A stretch of DNA of 64,000 nucleotides from Cedecea neteri (GCF_000758305.1 NZ_CP009458.1:1426001-1490000); one strand, 5' to 3'; numbered from the stretch's first letter, positions 35,518-44,810 are shown. The notes: generated by a model from the sequence alone, not told the origin. A program made the numbers and translations.

Positions 35518-36627
35518 ATGAGTACTTCAAGCGTTGCAATTATTGGTGCGGGACTGGGCGGGCTGGCGCTGGCTCAGGGCCTGAAAAGTCGCGGCATTAG
35601 CGTCACCGTTTACGAGGCAGATCCGGCAGCCGACAGCCGTATTCAGGGCTACCGAATTCGGATCGATGCCCAGGGGCAGCGGGCGCTGGCGGAGGTGTTG
35701 CCTCCTGCGCTTTATCAGCTTTTCCGGCAAACGGCCTCGGTAGCCAGCACGGAAGGGCGTTTTCTGGATCGTACCGGGCAAGAGGCCAATGGCCGCCAGC
35801 CTGAAGGCTGGCATCAGGCCGAACAAAACCCCGATCTCGAGCCAGACTTAAGCATTCACCGCCAGACGCTGCGGGAAATCCTGATGTGCGGCCTCGAGAG
35901 GTCTCTGCGCTACGGCCACGCTTTAGAGGGTTACCATCAGGAAAGTGAAGGCCGGGTAGGGCTAAGGTTTGCTCATGCGGCCGAGGCAAGCTGCCAGCTT
36001 CTGGTCGGCGCGGACGGCGTTAATTCACGGGTCAGGGCACAGCTTGCCCCTGATGCCGTGCCGATGGATTCTGGCTATCTCTGCCTTTATGGCAAAAGCG
36101 CTTTAACGGCAGAAAAAGCCGAGTACGAAGGCACTAACGTGGTGTTTTGTGACGGGTTCAGCGCCATTGTGGATGAAATGCGTTTTCGGCCAGACTTTAC
36201 GGCGCTTGCGGCAAAGGCAGGGTTTGGTGGCAGCCTCACGCAGACCGAGGATTATCTTTACTGGGCGCTAATCGGCTCTGGTTCGCGGTTAGGTGTTCCC
36301 TTAGGCAGTCTGTCTCTTCCCCCGATGCTGCAAAAACTTATTCAACGGACTTTGCCTGAACATATTGCGACCTTGCCGGTTCGCTACGGCAATCCGGCCA
36401 TTGCCTGGCTGCCTGGAAACGTCACGCTGCTGGGTGACGCCGTCCACGCCATGAGTCCGGCTGGCGGCATTGGCGCTAATACGGCGCTGAGAGATGCCGC
36501 CGATCTTGCCGCGATACTTCTCGGCAAAGGCCTGTCCGGCATGGCTGATTATGAAAGCCTGGTGCTTGCCAGGGGGAAAGCGGCCGTGGCAGATTCCGCC
36601 GTGGCGGCCGCGAAGCTTTCCGGCTAG
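35518..36627 (+). CDS. FAD-dependent monooxygenase
   Basis: The 369-residue class A flavoprotein monooxygenase has the Rossmann motif IIGAGLGGLALAQGL at the N-terminus and the FAD-ribityl motif LLGDAVHAMSPAGG near 308-321. It uses NAD(P)H and O2 to hydroxylate an unidentified, probably aromatic, substrate. The ATG at 35518 follows AAGGAAGG. It is paired with the divergent AraC regulator. The last 4 nt overlap the convergent lyxose isomerase. Confidence 0.87.
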   Translation: MSTSSVAIIGAGLGGLALAQGLKSRGISVTVYEADPAADSRIQGYRIRIDAQGQRALAEVLPPALYQLFRQTASVASTEGRFLDRTGQEANGRQPEGWHQAEQNPDLEPDLSIHRQTLREILMCGLERSLRYGHALEGYHQESEGRVGLRFAHAAEASCQLLVGADGVNSRVRAQLAPDAVPMDSGYLCLYGKSALTAEKAEYEGTNVVFCDGFSAIVDEMRFRPDFTALAAKAGFGGSLTQTEDYLYWALIGSGSRLGVPLGSLSLPPMLQKLIQRTLPEHIATLPVRYGNPAIAWLPGNVTLLGDAVHAMSPAGGIGANTALRDAADLAAILLGKGLSGMADYESLVLARGKAAVADSAVAAAKLSG

Positions 36628-37307
36628 ATAAACTGCCGGTATTCATGGCACAAAAGCAGCGCCGGGGCAGCATCTTCGGTAAGGGTACTGAAGCGCTCAA
36701 GCGGTTTTAAAAAGCGGTTGTCGTGGTCGTCATCGTTAACCATCGACACTTCACCGACCAGCACGTCGCCATAGCCCGGCTCACCCCAAAAGCTGTGGTA
36801 CATCTCCGGCACCAGGCTGATGCTTTCGCCGGGCGATAAGCGCAGCTGGCTGCCCGCCGCGTGCGTCTGGCGGCAGCCGTCAATCACCACTGTGATGTCT
36901 GTTTCGTCAGGCTGTTCGAAGGGATCGGACTGCCACAGTTCGACAATCAAGTTCCCGCCGCCGCGGTTGATGATGTCTTCCTGCTTGCTCCAGTGAAAAT
37001 GCATCGGCGTCATCTGGTTATCACGCACATGCATGACTTTCTCGGCGTAGGATTTGGCGTAGGGAGCGCCTTCCGGGGAACCATTGCGCAGGGTAAATAG
37101 CGTCAGGCCCATTGTCAGGAAGTCGCCGCCGCCGAAGTCGGTGATGTCCCACCCGAGTTTCAGATCGAAGACCTCTTGCCAGCTGCGGGGGTTAACCTGC
37201 AGCCATTTTTGCGGTGGGAAGCTGGCGAACGGTGGTAGTTGTACACCGTGGCGGGCAAAAAACTGCCGGGTTTCATTCAGGTATTGATTGACCTCGGAGC
37301 GTTTCAT
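36624..37307 (-). CDS. D-lyxose isomerase
   Basis: The 227-residue cupin enzyme interconverts D-lyxose/D-xylulose and D-mannose/D-fructose. Metal-binding residues lie in TPMHFHWSKQEDIINRGGG (two His and Glu) and the final histidine in VPEMYHSFWGE. The sequence resembles the characterised E. coli O157 D-lyxose isomerase family from start (MKRSEVNQYL) to end. It follows the ABC binding-protein gene on the same strand, separated by a 230-bp repeat block. No sugar kinase is in the cluster. Confidence 0.88.
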   Translation of the reverse strand: MKRSEVNQYLNETRQFFARHGVQLPPFASFPPQKWLQVNPRSWQEVFDLKLGWDITDFGGGDFLTMGLTLFTLRNGSPEGAPYAKSYAEKVMHVRDNQMTPMHFHWSKQEDIINRGGGNLIVELWQSDPFEQPDETDITVVIDGCRQTHAAGSQLRLSPGESISLVPEMYHSFWGEPGYGDVLVGEVSMVNDDDHDNRFLKPLERFSTLTEDAAPALLLCHEYRQFI

Positions 37308-37328
37308 CTGGCCTTCCTTTGATGTGGA

Positions 37329-37555
37329 CCCTCACCCTAACCCTCTCCCTGGAAGGGAGAGGGGACTGACGGCGTGCTGACTCGGCCGGAGAGGTTAAAC
37401 CCTCACCCTAACCCTCTCCCTGGAAGGGAGAGGGGACTGACGGCGTTCTGACTCGACCGAAGAGGATAAAACCTCACTCTAATCCTCTTCCTTCGGGGAG
37501 AGGGGACTTACGATTTTCTCCCTCTCCCCTTTGGGGAGAGGGCCGGGGTGAGGGG
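37329..37555. repeat. 71-bp tandem repeats built on the palindromic element
   Basis: Three head-to-tail units start at 37329, 37400 and 37471 (period 71). The first two are nearly identical and the third is degenerate and truncated. An inverted unit follows at about 37519-37555. Each unit has a CCCTCTCCCTggaaGGGAGAGGGG hairpin. The block lies 4 nt after the 3' end of the sugar-binding-protein gene and before the lyxose isomerase. Confidence 0.9.
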
Positions 37556-37559
37556 CAAA

Positions 37560-38504
37560 TTACTTCACCGTCCACCCTTTGTAGCTGCCGATATTGCTCT
37601 TATCGATCATCGTCACCGGGATCAGCACCGGGCCTTTCGGCGCGGGTTTGCCCTGCAAAATGTCATAGCCAATCTCAACCGCTTTCGCCGCCATCACCTG
37701 CGGATCCTGGGCCGGGGTCGCCACAAACAGCGAGCTGCCGCCGCGCTTCAGGGCTTCTTCCCCATCCGGGCTGCCGTCCACGCCGACAATAAAGAACTCG
37801 TTACGTTGAGCCTGTTTTGCCGCCAGATCGGCCCCGATCGCCGTTGGGTCGTTGATCGCAAACACGCCGTCGATCTTCGGATTCGCCGCCAGCAGCGAGG
37901 TCATCACTTCCAGGCCACCTTCACGGCTGCCCTTAGCATTCTGGTTAGACGAAAGGATCTTAATATCCGGGTGTTTTTTGAATTCGGTTTCGCAGCCTTC
38001 GACGCGGTTCTGCACGGCGGAAACCGGCGGCCCGTTGATGATCACCACGTTGCCTTTGTCTTTCAGGCGATCCGAAATGTACTTACAGGCCATTTGCCCG
38101 GCCTGAGTGTTATCGGAAGTGATCGTGGCATCGGCGCCGTCTGCCGCAACGTCCACCGCCACAACAACGATCCCGGCGTCTTTCGCGCGTTTTACCGCCG
38201 GGCCGATCCCTTTAGAATCCGCGGCGTTAAGGATGATCATGTCCACCTTCGCGGCGATAAAGTTGTCGATCTGCGCCACCTGCTGGCCAAGATCGTAGCC
38301 GCTGGAGACCAGCGTCACTTTCACGTTATCACCGGCGAGCTTGCGGGCTTCCAGCTCGGCACCTTTGGTGATCTGCACGAAGAACGGGTTGGCGAGGTCG
38401 CCCACCGTCACGCCGATCGACTTTAACTCTTTCGCCTGGGCAAACGGCGCGCCTGCGATCATTGCACCAGCCAGTAACGCAGTAACTATAGGTTTCAAAC
38501 GCAT
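37560..38504 (-). CDS. Sugar ABC transporter periplasmic binding protein (RbsB type)
   Basis: The 314-residue lipid-free binding protein has a signal peptide (MRLKPIVTALLAGAMIAGAPFAQA) and a periplasmic-binding-protein type I fold (IGVTVGDLANPFFVQITKGAE, VDMIILNAADSKGIGPAVKRA, DGVFAINDPTAIGADLAA). Ligand is likely a pentose or hexose such as lyxose or mannose, judged only from the adjacent isomerase. It follows the permease gene by 35 nt. Confidence 0.9.
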   Translation of the reverse strand: MRLKPIVTALLAGAMIAGAPFAQAKELKSIGVTVGDLANPFFVQITKGAELEARKLAGDNVKVTLVSSGYDLGQQVAQIDNFIAAKVDMIILNAADSKGIGPAVKRAKDAGIVVVAVDVAADGADATITSDNTQAGQMACKYISDRLKDKGNVVIINGPPVSAVQNRVEGCETEFKKHPDIKILSSNQNAKGSREGGLEVMTSLLAANPKIDGVFAINDPTAIGADLAAKQAQRNEFFIVGVDGSPDGEEALKRGGSSLFVATPAQDPQVMAAKAVEIGYDILQGKPAPKGPVLIPVTMIDKSNIGSYKGWTVK

Positions 38505-38539
38505 GCTGTTTTCCTCACTCGTAGGGTAGGGTTTTGTTG

Positions 38540-39532
38540 TTATGCACTTTGATTGTGACGGGTACGGTATTTGTCGATCAGCACCGCTATGATGATCACC
38601 GCCCCTTTGATCACCAATTGCCAGAAATAGGAGACGCCCATCAGCGTCATGCCGTTGTTGAGCGTGGCGATAATCAGCGCCCCCACCAGCGTGCCGGTGA
38701 TGGTGCCAATTCCTCCCACGAAACTGGTTCCGCCGAGGATAACGGCGGCAATCGCATCCAGCTCGTAGCCCACGCCGAGGTTACCGTTGGCGCTGTAAAG
38801 CCGTGACGCACTCATGATGCCGCCCAGGCCGGAAAGCAGCCCGCTCATGCCGTACACGAACAGCAGCACCATCCACACTTTGATACCGGTCAGGCGTGCC
38901 GCCTGCATGTTGCCACCCACCGCGTAGATATGAACACCCAGCGTGGTGCGGCGCAGAATGAACCAACACACCGCAATCACCAGCAGGGCGATAACCACCA
39001 GCCACGGCACCGGGCCGAGATAGGCGTTACCAATCCACTCGAAGTTGATGTTGGAGTTAATCACTGTGGTGCCGTCGGCCAGCAGATACGCTGCGCCTCG
39101 CAGCGCGGTATAGGTGCCGAGCGTGACGATAAACGGCGGCAGCCCAGCCCAGGCGACCAGCATGCCGTTAAACAGCCCCAGCCCGGTGCCCATCAGCAGC
39201 GCCGCCGGAATCGACAGGCCTTCCCAGCCGGGCATCAGCGACACCACCATCGCCGTGACGGCGGTGGTACCGAGGATGGAGCCAACGGACAGGTCGATAC
39301 CGCCGGTCAGAATAATGAAGGTCATTCCCGCCGCCAGCACGATGTTGATGGACGACTGGCGGGCGATATTGAGCAGGTTAGACTCGGTGAAGAAGTTAGG
39401 GGCGACAAAGCCAAAGACGGCGATGATCAGTACCAGAATCGGCAGAATACCGACGGTTTGCATCAAATCGCCGAACAGGGCTTTTTTGAGCGAGGCGGAT
39501 TTTGCCACCGGTTGCGTGCCTGAGTTAGTCAT
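38540..39532 (-). CDS. Sugar ABC transporter permease (RbsC type)
   Basis: The 330-residue inner-membrane permease of the CUT2 (ribose/xylose) family has about 8-10 helices with FVAPNFFTESNLLNIARQSSINIVLAAG, GIDLSVGSILG and GTSFVGGIGTITGTLVGALII motifs. It overlaps the ATPase gene by 8 nt and forms a complete importer with the neighbouring ATPase and binding protein. Confidence 0.92.
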   Translation of the reverse strand: MTNSGTQPVAKSASLKKALFGDLMQTVGILPILVLIIAVFGFVAPNFFTESNLLNIARQSSINIVLAAGMTFIILTGGIDLSVGSILGTTAVTAMVVSLMPGWEGLSIPAALLMGTGLGLFNGMLVAWAGLPPFIVTLGTYTALRGAAYLLADGTTVINSNINFEWIGNAYLGPVPWLVVIALLVIAVCWFILRRTTLGVHIYAVGGNMQAARLTGIKVWMVLLFVYGMSGLLSGLGGIMSASRLYSANGNLGVGYELDAIAAVILGGTSFVGGIGTITGTLVGALIIATLNNGMTLMGVSYFWQLVIKGAVIIIAVLIDKYRTRHNQSA

Positions 39533-41048
39533 GGTGCACCTCTTTCTTATGGGCCTCGGTCACGCCGGTAGCCAGGGTCATAATATTTTCTTGCGTAATG
39601 TTGTGGCGCAGCAGCTCGCCGGCAATGCTGCCTTCGCGCATGACGTACACCCGGTCGCTCATGCCCACCACTTCGGGCAGCTCGCTGGAAATCATTAAAA
39701 TGGCCACGCCCTGGCGGGCCAGCTGGTTCATGATGCGGTAAATCTCGCTTTTTGCGCCCACGTCCACGCCGCGCGTTGGCTCGTCGAGGATCAGGATGCG
39801 CGGGCCAATGGCAACCCAGCGGGAAATCAGCAGTTTTTGCTGGTTGCCGCCGGACAGGCCCCCGGCGCGAACCTGTGCGTGAGGGACGCGAATATTCAGC
39901 AGGCTGATGGCGTCGTCGGAAATGGTCTGGGCTTTTTTGCGGTCGAGCATGCCGAAGTGGGCGTCACGCTCAAGCGTGGCCATGGTGATGTTGTCCTGCG
40001 CGGCCAGCTCAAGGAACAGCCCCTGCTCTTTGCGGTTTTCGGTCAGGAAGCCAATGCCGTGCTGAATCGCCTCGCGGGGGGAGTGCAGCGTCACAAGCTG
40101 GCCGTCGATCTCAATCGAGCCGCCCGTAGGTTTGCGCACGCCGAAGATCAGCTGTGCCAGTTCTGAACGTCCCGCGCCAACCAATCCGGCCAGGCCGACT
40201 ATCTCCCCGGAACGAACATGCAGGCTGACGGGCTGTACTTTGCCGTTGTCCGTCAGGTGATGGACATTCAGGCGAGGGCTGCCCAATGGGATATCCCGCT
40301 CTTTGTTAAACAGGTCGCTGAGGGGGCGGCCCACCATCATTTTGACCAGCTCGCTGGCGTTCAGGTTTTCGCGCGTCAGGCTGCCGACGTACTGGCCGTC
40401 GCGCAGCACGCTGACCCGGTCAGACAGCTCATAGATCTCCGCCATGCGGTGGCTGATGTAGATAATCGCCATGCCTTCATCGCGCAGGCGGAAAATCAGC
40501 TCAAACAGGCGATGCGTTTCGCGAGAGGAGAGGGCGGCGGTGGGTTCATCCATCACCAGAATACGGCTGTTGCGCTGGAGCGCACGGGCAATCTCAACCT
40601 GCTGCTGCTCGGCAATGGTGAGCTTCATCACGAGGTCGGTGGCTTTAAACTGCGCCCCGAGGCGGTCAATCACCGCCTGCGCCTGCTGCACCATCTCTTT
40701 ACGCTGCACCAGGCCGCCGCGCGCCAGCTCGCTGCCAAGGAAAATGTTCTCCGCCACGGTAAGGTTTGGCGCGAGCTGCATCTCCTGGTAAATCAGCGTG
40801 ATGCCAGCGTTGAGGGCATCTTTCGGGCCTTTGATGGCGTAGGGTTCACCGTCAATCAGCACTTCGCCGCTGGTGGCGATGTAAGCCCCGGCGAGGATCT
40901 TCATCAGGGTACTTTTGCCCGCGCCGTTCTCGCCCATTAGCGCATGGATTTCACCGGGGAAGACCGTTAAATCGACGCCTTTTAGCGCATAAAATTTGCC
41001 AAACGACTTGGCAATATTGCGCATTTCCAGAATGGGAACTCTGCTCAT
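39525..41048 (-). CDS. Sugar ABC transporter ATPase (RbsA type)
   Basis: The 507-residue protein has two fused ABC domains. The first has Walker A GENGAGKST and signature-like LTIAEQQQVEIARAL. The second has a degenerate GLVGAGRSE Walker A, and LSGGNQQKLLISRW. It energises the CUT2 permease. The ATG at 41048 is chosen over an upstream extension at 41087 because an AGG-containing site precedes it and it matches the family start. It is divergent from the hybrid kinase, and the shared 302-bp region is occupied by repeats. Confidence 0.9.
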   Translation of the reverse strand: MSRVPILEMRNIAKSFGKFYALKGVDLTVFPGEIHALMGENGAGKSTLMKILAGAYIATSGEVLIDGEPYAIKGPKDALNAGITLIYQEMQLAPNLTVAENIFLGSELARGGLVQRKEMVQQAQAVIDRLGAQFKATDLVMKLTIAEQQQVEIARALQRNSRILVMDEPTAALSSRETHRLFELIFRLRDEGMAIIYISHRMAEIYELSDRVSVLRDGQYVGSLTRENLNASELVKMMVGRPLSDLFNKERDIPLGSPRLNVHHLTDNGKVQPVSLHVRSGEIVGLAGLVGAGRSELAQLIFGVRKPTGGSIEIDGQLVTLHSPREAIQHGIGFLTENRKEQGLFLELAAQDNITMATLERDAHFGMLDRKKAQTISDDAISLLNIRVPHAQVRAGGLSGGNQQKLLISRWVAIGPRILILDEPTRGVDVGAKSEIYRIMNQLARQGVAILMISSELPEVVGMSDRVYVMREGSIAGELLRHNITQENIMTLATGVTEAHKKEVHHD

Positions 41049-41222
41049 GGTGCGGCGCCTGTGGTGGTTATTTATAGGGCCAGTCAACCACGCGCCGGTA
41101 AATGCAAAATGTCAGCCGCCGTTCATATTTGTCATAGAGTTGAATAGTTAACCTGGATCACATTCCCGGCGTGGAAATATTTATCAAAATCCGTGCAATG
41201 CTTAACTGGAGTGAATGTGTGA

Positions 41223-41328
41223 CCCTCACCCCGGCCCTCTCCCTGAAAGGGAGAGGGGGAAAGGCGGCGCGCTATTCGTTGTCCTCTATTTTCCCTCTCC
41301 CCTCTGGGGAGAGGGTCAGGGTGAGGGG
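41223..41328. repeat. Inverted repeat pair in a divergent promoter region
   Basis: Units at 41223-41258 and 41292-41328, opposite in orientation, share the CCCTCACCC...CCCTCTCCC family sequence. They lie between the divergent ATPase and kinase genes, ending 22 nt before the kinase start codon, which is unusual because the other copies lie 3' of genes. Confidence 0.85.
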
Positions 41329-41350
41329 AAAAAACAACCACGGAGCCTCT

Positions 41351-43933
41351 ATGACCCAGCCTCGCCCGTCCTTCTTCGCCAGCGCCCGTGGCCGCCTGCT
41401 GTTCTTCAACCTGCTGGTGGTGGCGGTCACGCTGATGGTCTGCGGCGTGGCGGTGCTCGGTTTTGAACATGCCAGCCGCCTGCAGGAACAGGTGCAGGGG
41501 CAAACGCTGCTCGACATGTCCGGCAGCATGGAGCTGGCGCGCGACACCTCCAACGTGGCGACGGCGGCGGTCAGGCTTTCTCAGGTTGTCGGCGCGCTGG
41601 AATACCAAAGCGAAGCGGAAAGCCTGAAGCAGACCCAGCTTTCGCTGCAAAACTCGCTTTCTCATCTGGCTACCGCGCCGCTGGCCAGGCGCGAACCACA
41701 GTTGGTCAGCCGGATCATCGCCCGCAGCAACGAGCTGGAAAGCAGCGTCACCAACATGCTGGTGATGGGGCACCGCCGCCACTTGCAGCGCAACCTGCTG
41801 CTGAGCGCCCTGTACCAGAACCAGAGCTATCTTGAGCACCTGCAGGAGGTTAACGCGCGCGAAGGGCTGAACGTGCCGGATGCCGCGCTGCTCAAAGAGA
41901 TGGATCGCCTGATCCTGGTGGCGATTCAGTCTTCTTCGCCGAGGCCAGCGGTACGCCAGCTTAGCGAAGTGATGCAGCTCTTGCCCGCACAAGCGCCATC
42001 GCCGCTGGCGGACAGCATTTTGCAGCAGTTCAGAAGCGGCCTGCAGCAGCTGCCGCCGCTCTCTGCCCAGCTTGAGGAAAGCGATCTGGGCATCGCCTGG
42101 CACATGTACCACATCAAAGCGCTGGTGGCTTTTCTGAATCAGGACATCAACCTGTACGTGCAAAAAGTCGGGGAAGAGTCCCGGCAGCGCAGCCAGCAAA
42201 GCCACCGGGATTTGCAGTCCATCATCGCCTTTATCGGCCTGTTCGCCCTGCTGGCGCTGGTGATCACCGGCTTCGCCGGGCTGTATATCTACCGCAACCT
42301 CGGCTCTAACTTAACGGCCATTTCCCAGGCGATGACGCGGCTGGCGAAGGGCGAAAAAGAGGTCAGCGTGCCTGCGCAGCAGCGGCGTGATGAGCTGGGC
42401 GAGCTGGCCAGGGCGTTTAACGTCTTTGCCCGCAATACCGCGTCGCTGGAGCACACTTCGCGCCTGCTGAAAGAGAAAAGTACCTTGCTGGAAACCACCT
42501 TCCACGCCATGCGCGACGGCTTTGCGCTGTTCGACAGCGACGGTTTCCTGGTGGTGTGGAACCAGCAGTACCCGCTGCTGCTGGGGCTGGACCCACAGCG
42601 CCTGCAGCGTGGCCAGCACTACCTCGGGCTACTCAAACAGGTCACGCCGCTGCAGGAACACATGCTCGGCAATCTTTCCCGGCCTTTGCCGAAGCCGCAG
42701 GAACTGAGGCTGGCGGACGGGCGTACCATCGAGCTGCGCTTTAGCCCGGTGCCGGGGCGGGGCATGGTGAACGTGGTGCTGGAACGCAGCGAGCGCAAGG
42801 CGCTGGAAGAGGCGCTGGTGCACAGTCAAAAAATGAAGGCGGTGGGGCAACTCACCGGCGGCCTGGCGCACGATTTTAATAACCTGCTGGCGGTGATTAT
42901 CGGCAGCCTGGAGCTGACCGCGACAGACTCACCGGACGCCGTGCGCATTCAGCGTGCGCTGAAGGCCGCCGAACGGGGCGCTCAGCTTACCCAGCGGCTG
43001 CTTGCCTTTTCCCGTAAGCAGCCGCTGCATCCGCGTGCGGTGGCGATGAAAAGCCTGCTGGAAAACCTCGATCCGCTGATGCGCCACTCTTTGCCCGCCC
43101 ACCTTACGCTTAGCGTAGAAGCCCAGCAGCCCGCCTGGCCTGCGTGGATCGACGTTAACCAGCTGGAGAACGCGATCATCAATCTGGTGATGAACGCCAG
43201 GGACGCCATGGAAGGCCGCAGCGGTGAAATCAAAATCCGCACCTGGAACCAGCGCGTGGTGCGCGGCGAAGGGCGCAAACAGGATATGGTGGTGATTGAA
43301 GTGGCCGACACCGGCCACGGCATGACGGATGAAGTGAAGGCGCAGGTGTTTGAGCCGTTCTTCACCACCAAACAGACCGGCAGCGGCAGCGGGCTGGGGC
43401 TGTCGATGGTGTATGGCTTTGTGCGCCAGTCCGGCGGGCGGGTGCAAATAGAAAGCGAGCCAGGCAAAGGGACTCGGGTCATACTGCAACTGCCTCGTGC
43501 ATCTGCGGAGGTGCAACCGGAGGCCTTGCCGCTGGCCGGTGAACAGGCCGACATTGCCGACCAGCTTGTGCTGGTGCTGGAAGACGAACCGGACGTACGC
43601 CAGACGCTGTGCGAGCAGCTGCATGAGCTGGGTTATCTGACGCTGGAAGCCAGCGACAGCCAGCAGGCGCTGGAGCTAATGACGGAGGTGCCGGACATTG
43701 GCCTCGTGATCAGCGACCTGATGCTGCCCGGCGAGTTAAGCGGCGCGGATGTGCTGCAGCAGGCTCGCCGCCACCATCCTCAGCTGGATTTGTTGCTGAT
43801 CAGCGGGCAAGACCTTCGCCGCAGCGAACAGCACTTGCCCGATGTGGAGCTGCTGCGCAAGCCGTTTACCCGAGCGCAGCTTGCTGAGGCGCTACGTAAA
43901 GCGCGGGCAAGAAACAGGCGCGGGCCAGCGTAG
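41351..43933 (+). CDS. Hybrid sensor histidine kinase
   Basis: The 860-residue inner-membrane hybrid kinase has TM1 near 15-37, a helical periplasmic sensor to about 290, TM2 near 295-318, HAMP (SNLTAISQAMTRLAKGE), a PAS-like domain (MRDGFALFDSDGFLVVWNQQY), HisKA with H507 in LTGGLAHDFNNLL, HATPase (NLVMNARDAME, GHGMTDEV, GSGSGLGLSM) and a C-terminal receiver (phospho-acceptor near D789 in LVISDLMLPG). ATG at 41351 follows GGAG. Its 3' end overlaps alsK by 68 nt on the opposite strand. Probably senses the sugar handled by the divergent ABC genes (inferred). Confidence 0.9.
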   Translation: MTQPRPSFFASARGRLLFFNLLVVAVTLMVCGVAVLGFEHASRLQEQVQGQTLLDMSGSMELARDTSNVATAAVRLSQVVGALEYQSEAESLKQTQLSLQNSLSHLATAPLARREPQLVSRIIARSNELESSVTNMLVMGHRRHLQRNLLLSALYQNQSYLEHLQEVNAREGLNVPDAALLKEMDRLILVAIQSSSPRPAVRQLSEVMQLLPAQAPSPLADSILQQFRSGLQQLPPLSAQLEESDLGIAWHMYHIKALVAFLNQDINLYVQKVGEESRQRSQQSHRDLQSIIAFIGLFALLALVITGFAGLYIYRNLGSNLTAISQAMTRLAKGEKEVSVPAQQRRDELGELARAFNVFARNTASLEHTSRLLKEKSTLLETTFHAMRDGFALFDSDGFLVVWNQQYPLLLGLDPQRLQRGQHYLGLLKQVTPLQEHMLGNLSRPLPKPQELRLADGRTIELRFSPVPGRGMVNVVLERSERKALEEALVHSQKMKAVGQLTGGLAHDFNNLLAVIIGSLELTATDSPDAVRIQRALKAAERGAQLTQRLLAFSRKQPLHPRAVAMKSLLENLDPLMRHSLPAHLTLSVEAQQPAWPAWIDVNQLENAIINLVMNARDAMEGRSGEIKIRTWNQRVVRGEGRKQDMVVIEVADTGHGMTDEVKAQVFEPFFTTKQTGSGSGLGLSMVYGFVRQSGGRVQIESEPGKGTRVILQLPRASAEVQPEALPLAGEQADIADQLVLVLEDEPDVRQTLCEQLHELGYLTLEASDSQQALELMTEVPDIGLVISDLMLPGELSGADVLQQARRHHPQLDLLLISGQDLRRSEQHLPDVELLRKPFTRAQLAEALRKARARNRRGPA

Positions 43934-44810
43934 CCGCACCCTGAGCGCCGTTGAAGGCCGAGGACGACGCGTCGATAAAGCGCACAGCATCATGCGGCAA
44001 AGGGCGGCGCAGATAGCGTTTCGTCTGCGCCACCAGTGCCTCACGCGGGAAATCGACCATGTCCATCACCCCGCCGCCGAGGATCACCGCATCCGGGTCG
44101 AAGAGGTTGATGCTGGTGGCGATGGCGCGCGCCGCATGGTCGAGCAGGGCAACGACAAACGGCTCCTGGGCGGCAAAGGTAAACAGCTCGCCAATTTCGT
44201 ACGTTTTCGGGCTGGCGTCGTACCAGCGTTTCAGGGCAATCCCCGAGCACACCGTCTCCAGGCAGCCTGCATTGCCGCAGCCGCAGGTCAGGTGCATATC
44301 GCCCTGCGGAATATGGCCCAGTTCCCCGGCAACCCCGTTGGCGCCGGTCCAGGGGGCGCCGTTCAGCCAGACGGCAAAGCCCATGCCGGTGCCGAGATAA
44401 GCCCCCAGCACCTGCTGATGCTGCAGGCCGTTTTGCGCGACGTCGAAAGAGAGCTGCAGGTTTACATCCCGAGAAAACTCGACCGGGCAGCCGATCGCAT
44501 CCTCCAGCTTGCCCGCCAGCTCGTTCAGTTCCAGCGCGGAAAGCGGCAAATTCGGCGTGGAGATGATCGTGCGCTTGTCTTTGCCCACCAGCGCCGGGAA
44601 CCCCATCACCATGCCGCGACAGCGGGCGTGAAAGTGATCCAGTCGATCGTTTAACAGGTGGGCGATCCCGCAGACTACGCCACCCACGATAATCTCTGCC
44701 GTGCGCTGTTTTTCACAGTGCAGCACCGTGCCGGACTCGTCCTGCAAACACAGGCGGATATGGGTGGCGCCCATATCCACTCCGGCCACCACGTTAAGCG
44801 GTTTTGGCAT
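43866..44810 (-). CDS. alsK: D-allose kinase AlsK
   Basis: The 314-residue ROK-family kinase phosphorylates D-allose to allose 6-phosphate. The N-terminal ATP motif is VAGVDMGATHIRLCL, and the ROK zinc motif CGCGNAGCLETVCSG is intact. E. coli AlsK is 309 aa. It overlaps alsE by 17 nt and is the last gene of the als operon. Its 3' 68 nt overlap the convergent hybrid kinase. Confidence 0.93.
   Translation of the reverse strand: MPKPLNVVAGVDMGATHIRLCLQDESGTVLHCEKQRTAEIIVGGVVCGIAHLLNDRLDHFHARCRGMVMGFPALVGKDKRTIISTPNLPLSALELNELAGKLEDAIGCPVEFSRDVNLQLSFDVAQNGLQHQQVLGAYLGTGMGFAVWLNGAPWTGANGVAGELGHIPQGDMHLTCGCGNAGCLETVCSGIALKRWYDASPKTYEIGELFTFAAQEPFVVALLDHAARAIATSINLFDPDAVILGGGVMDMVDFPREALVAQTKRYLRRPLPHDAVRFIDASSSAFNGAQGAATLARACFLPALYVAPQQAALG

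Noticed and set aside
37329..37513. CRISPR-like array
   Set aside because: The 71-bp units are contiguous repeats without unique spacers, and no cas genes are present.
41171..41350. N-terminal extension of the hybrid kinase
   Set aside because: The extension is translated repeat sequence, and the ATG at 41351 has GGAG at proper spacing and starts a normal membrane anchor.
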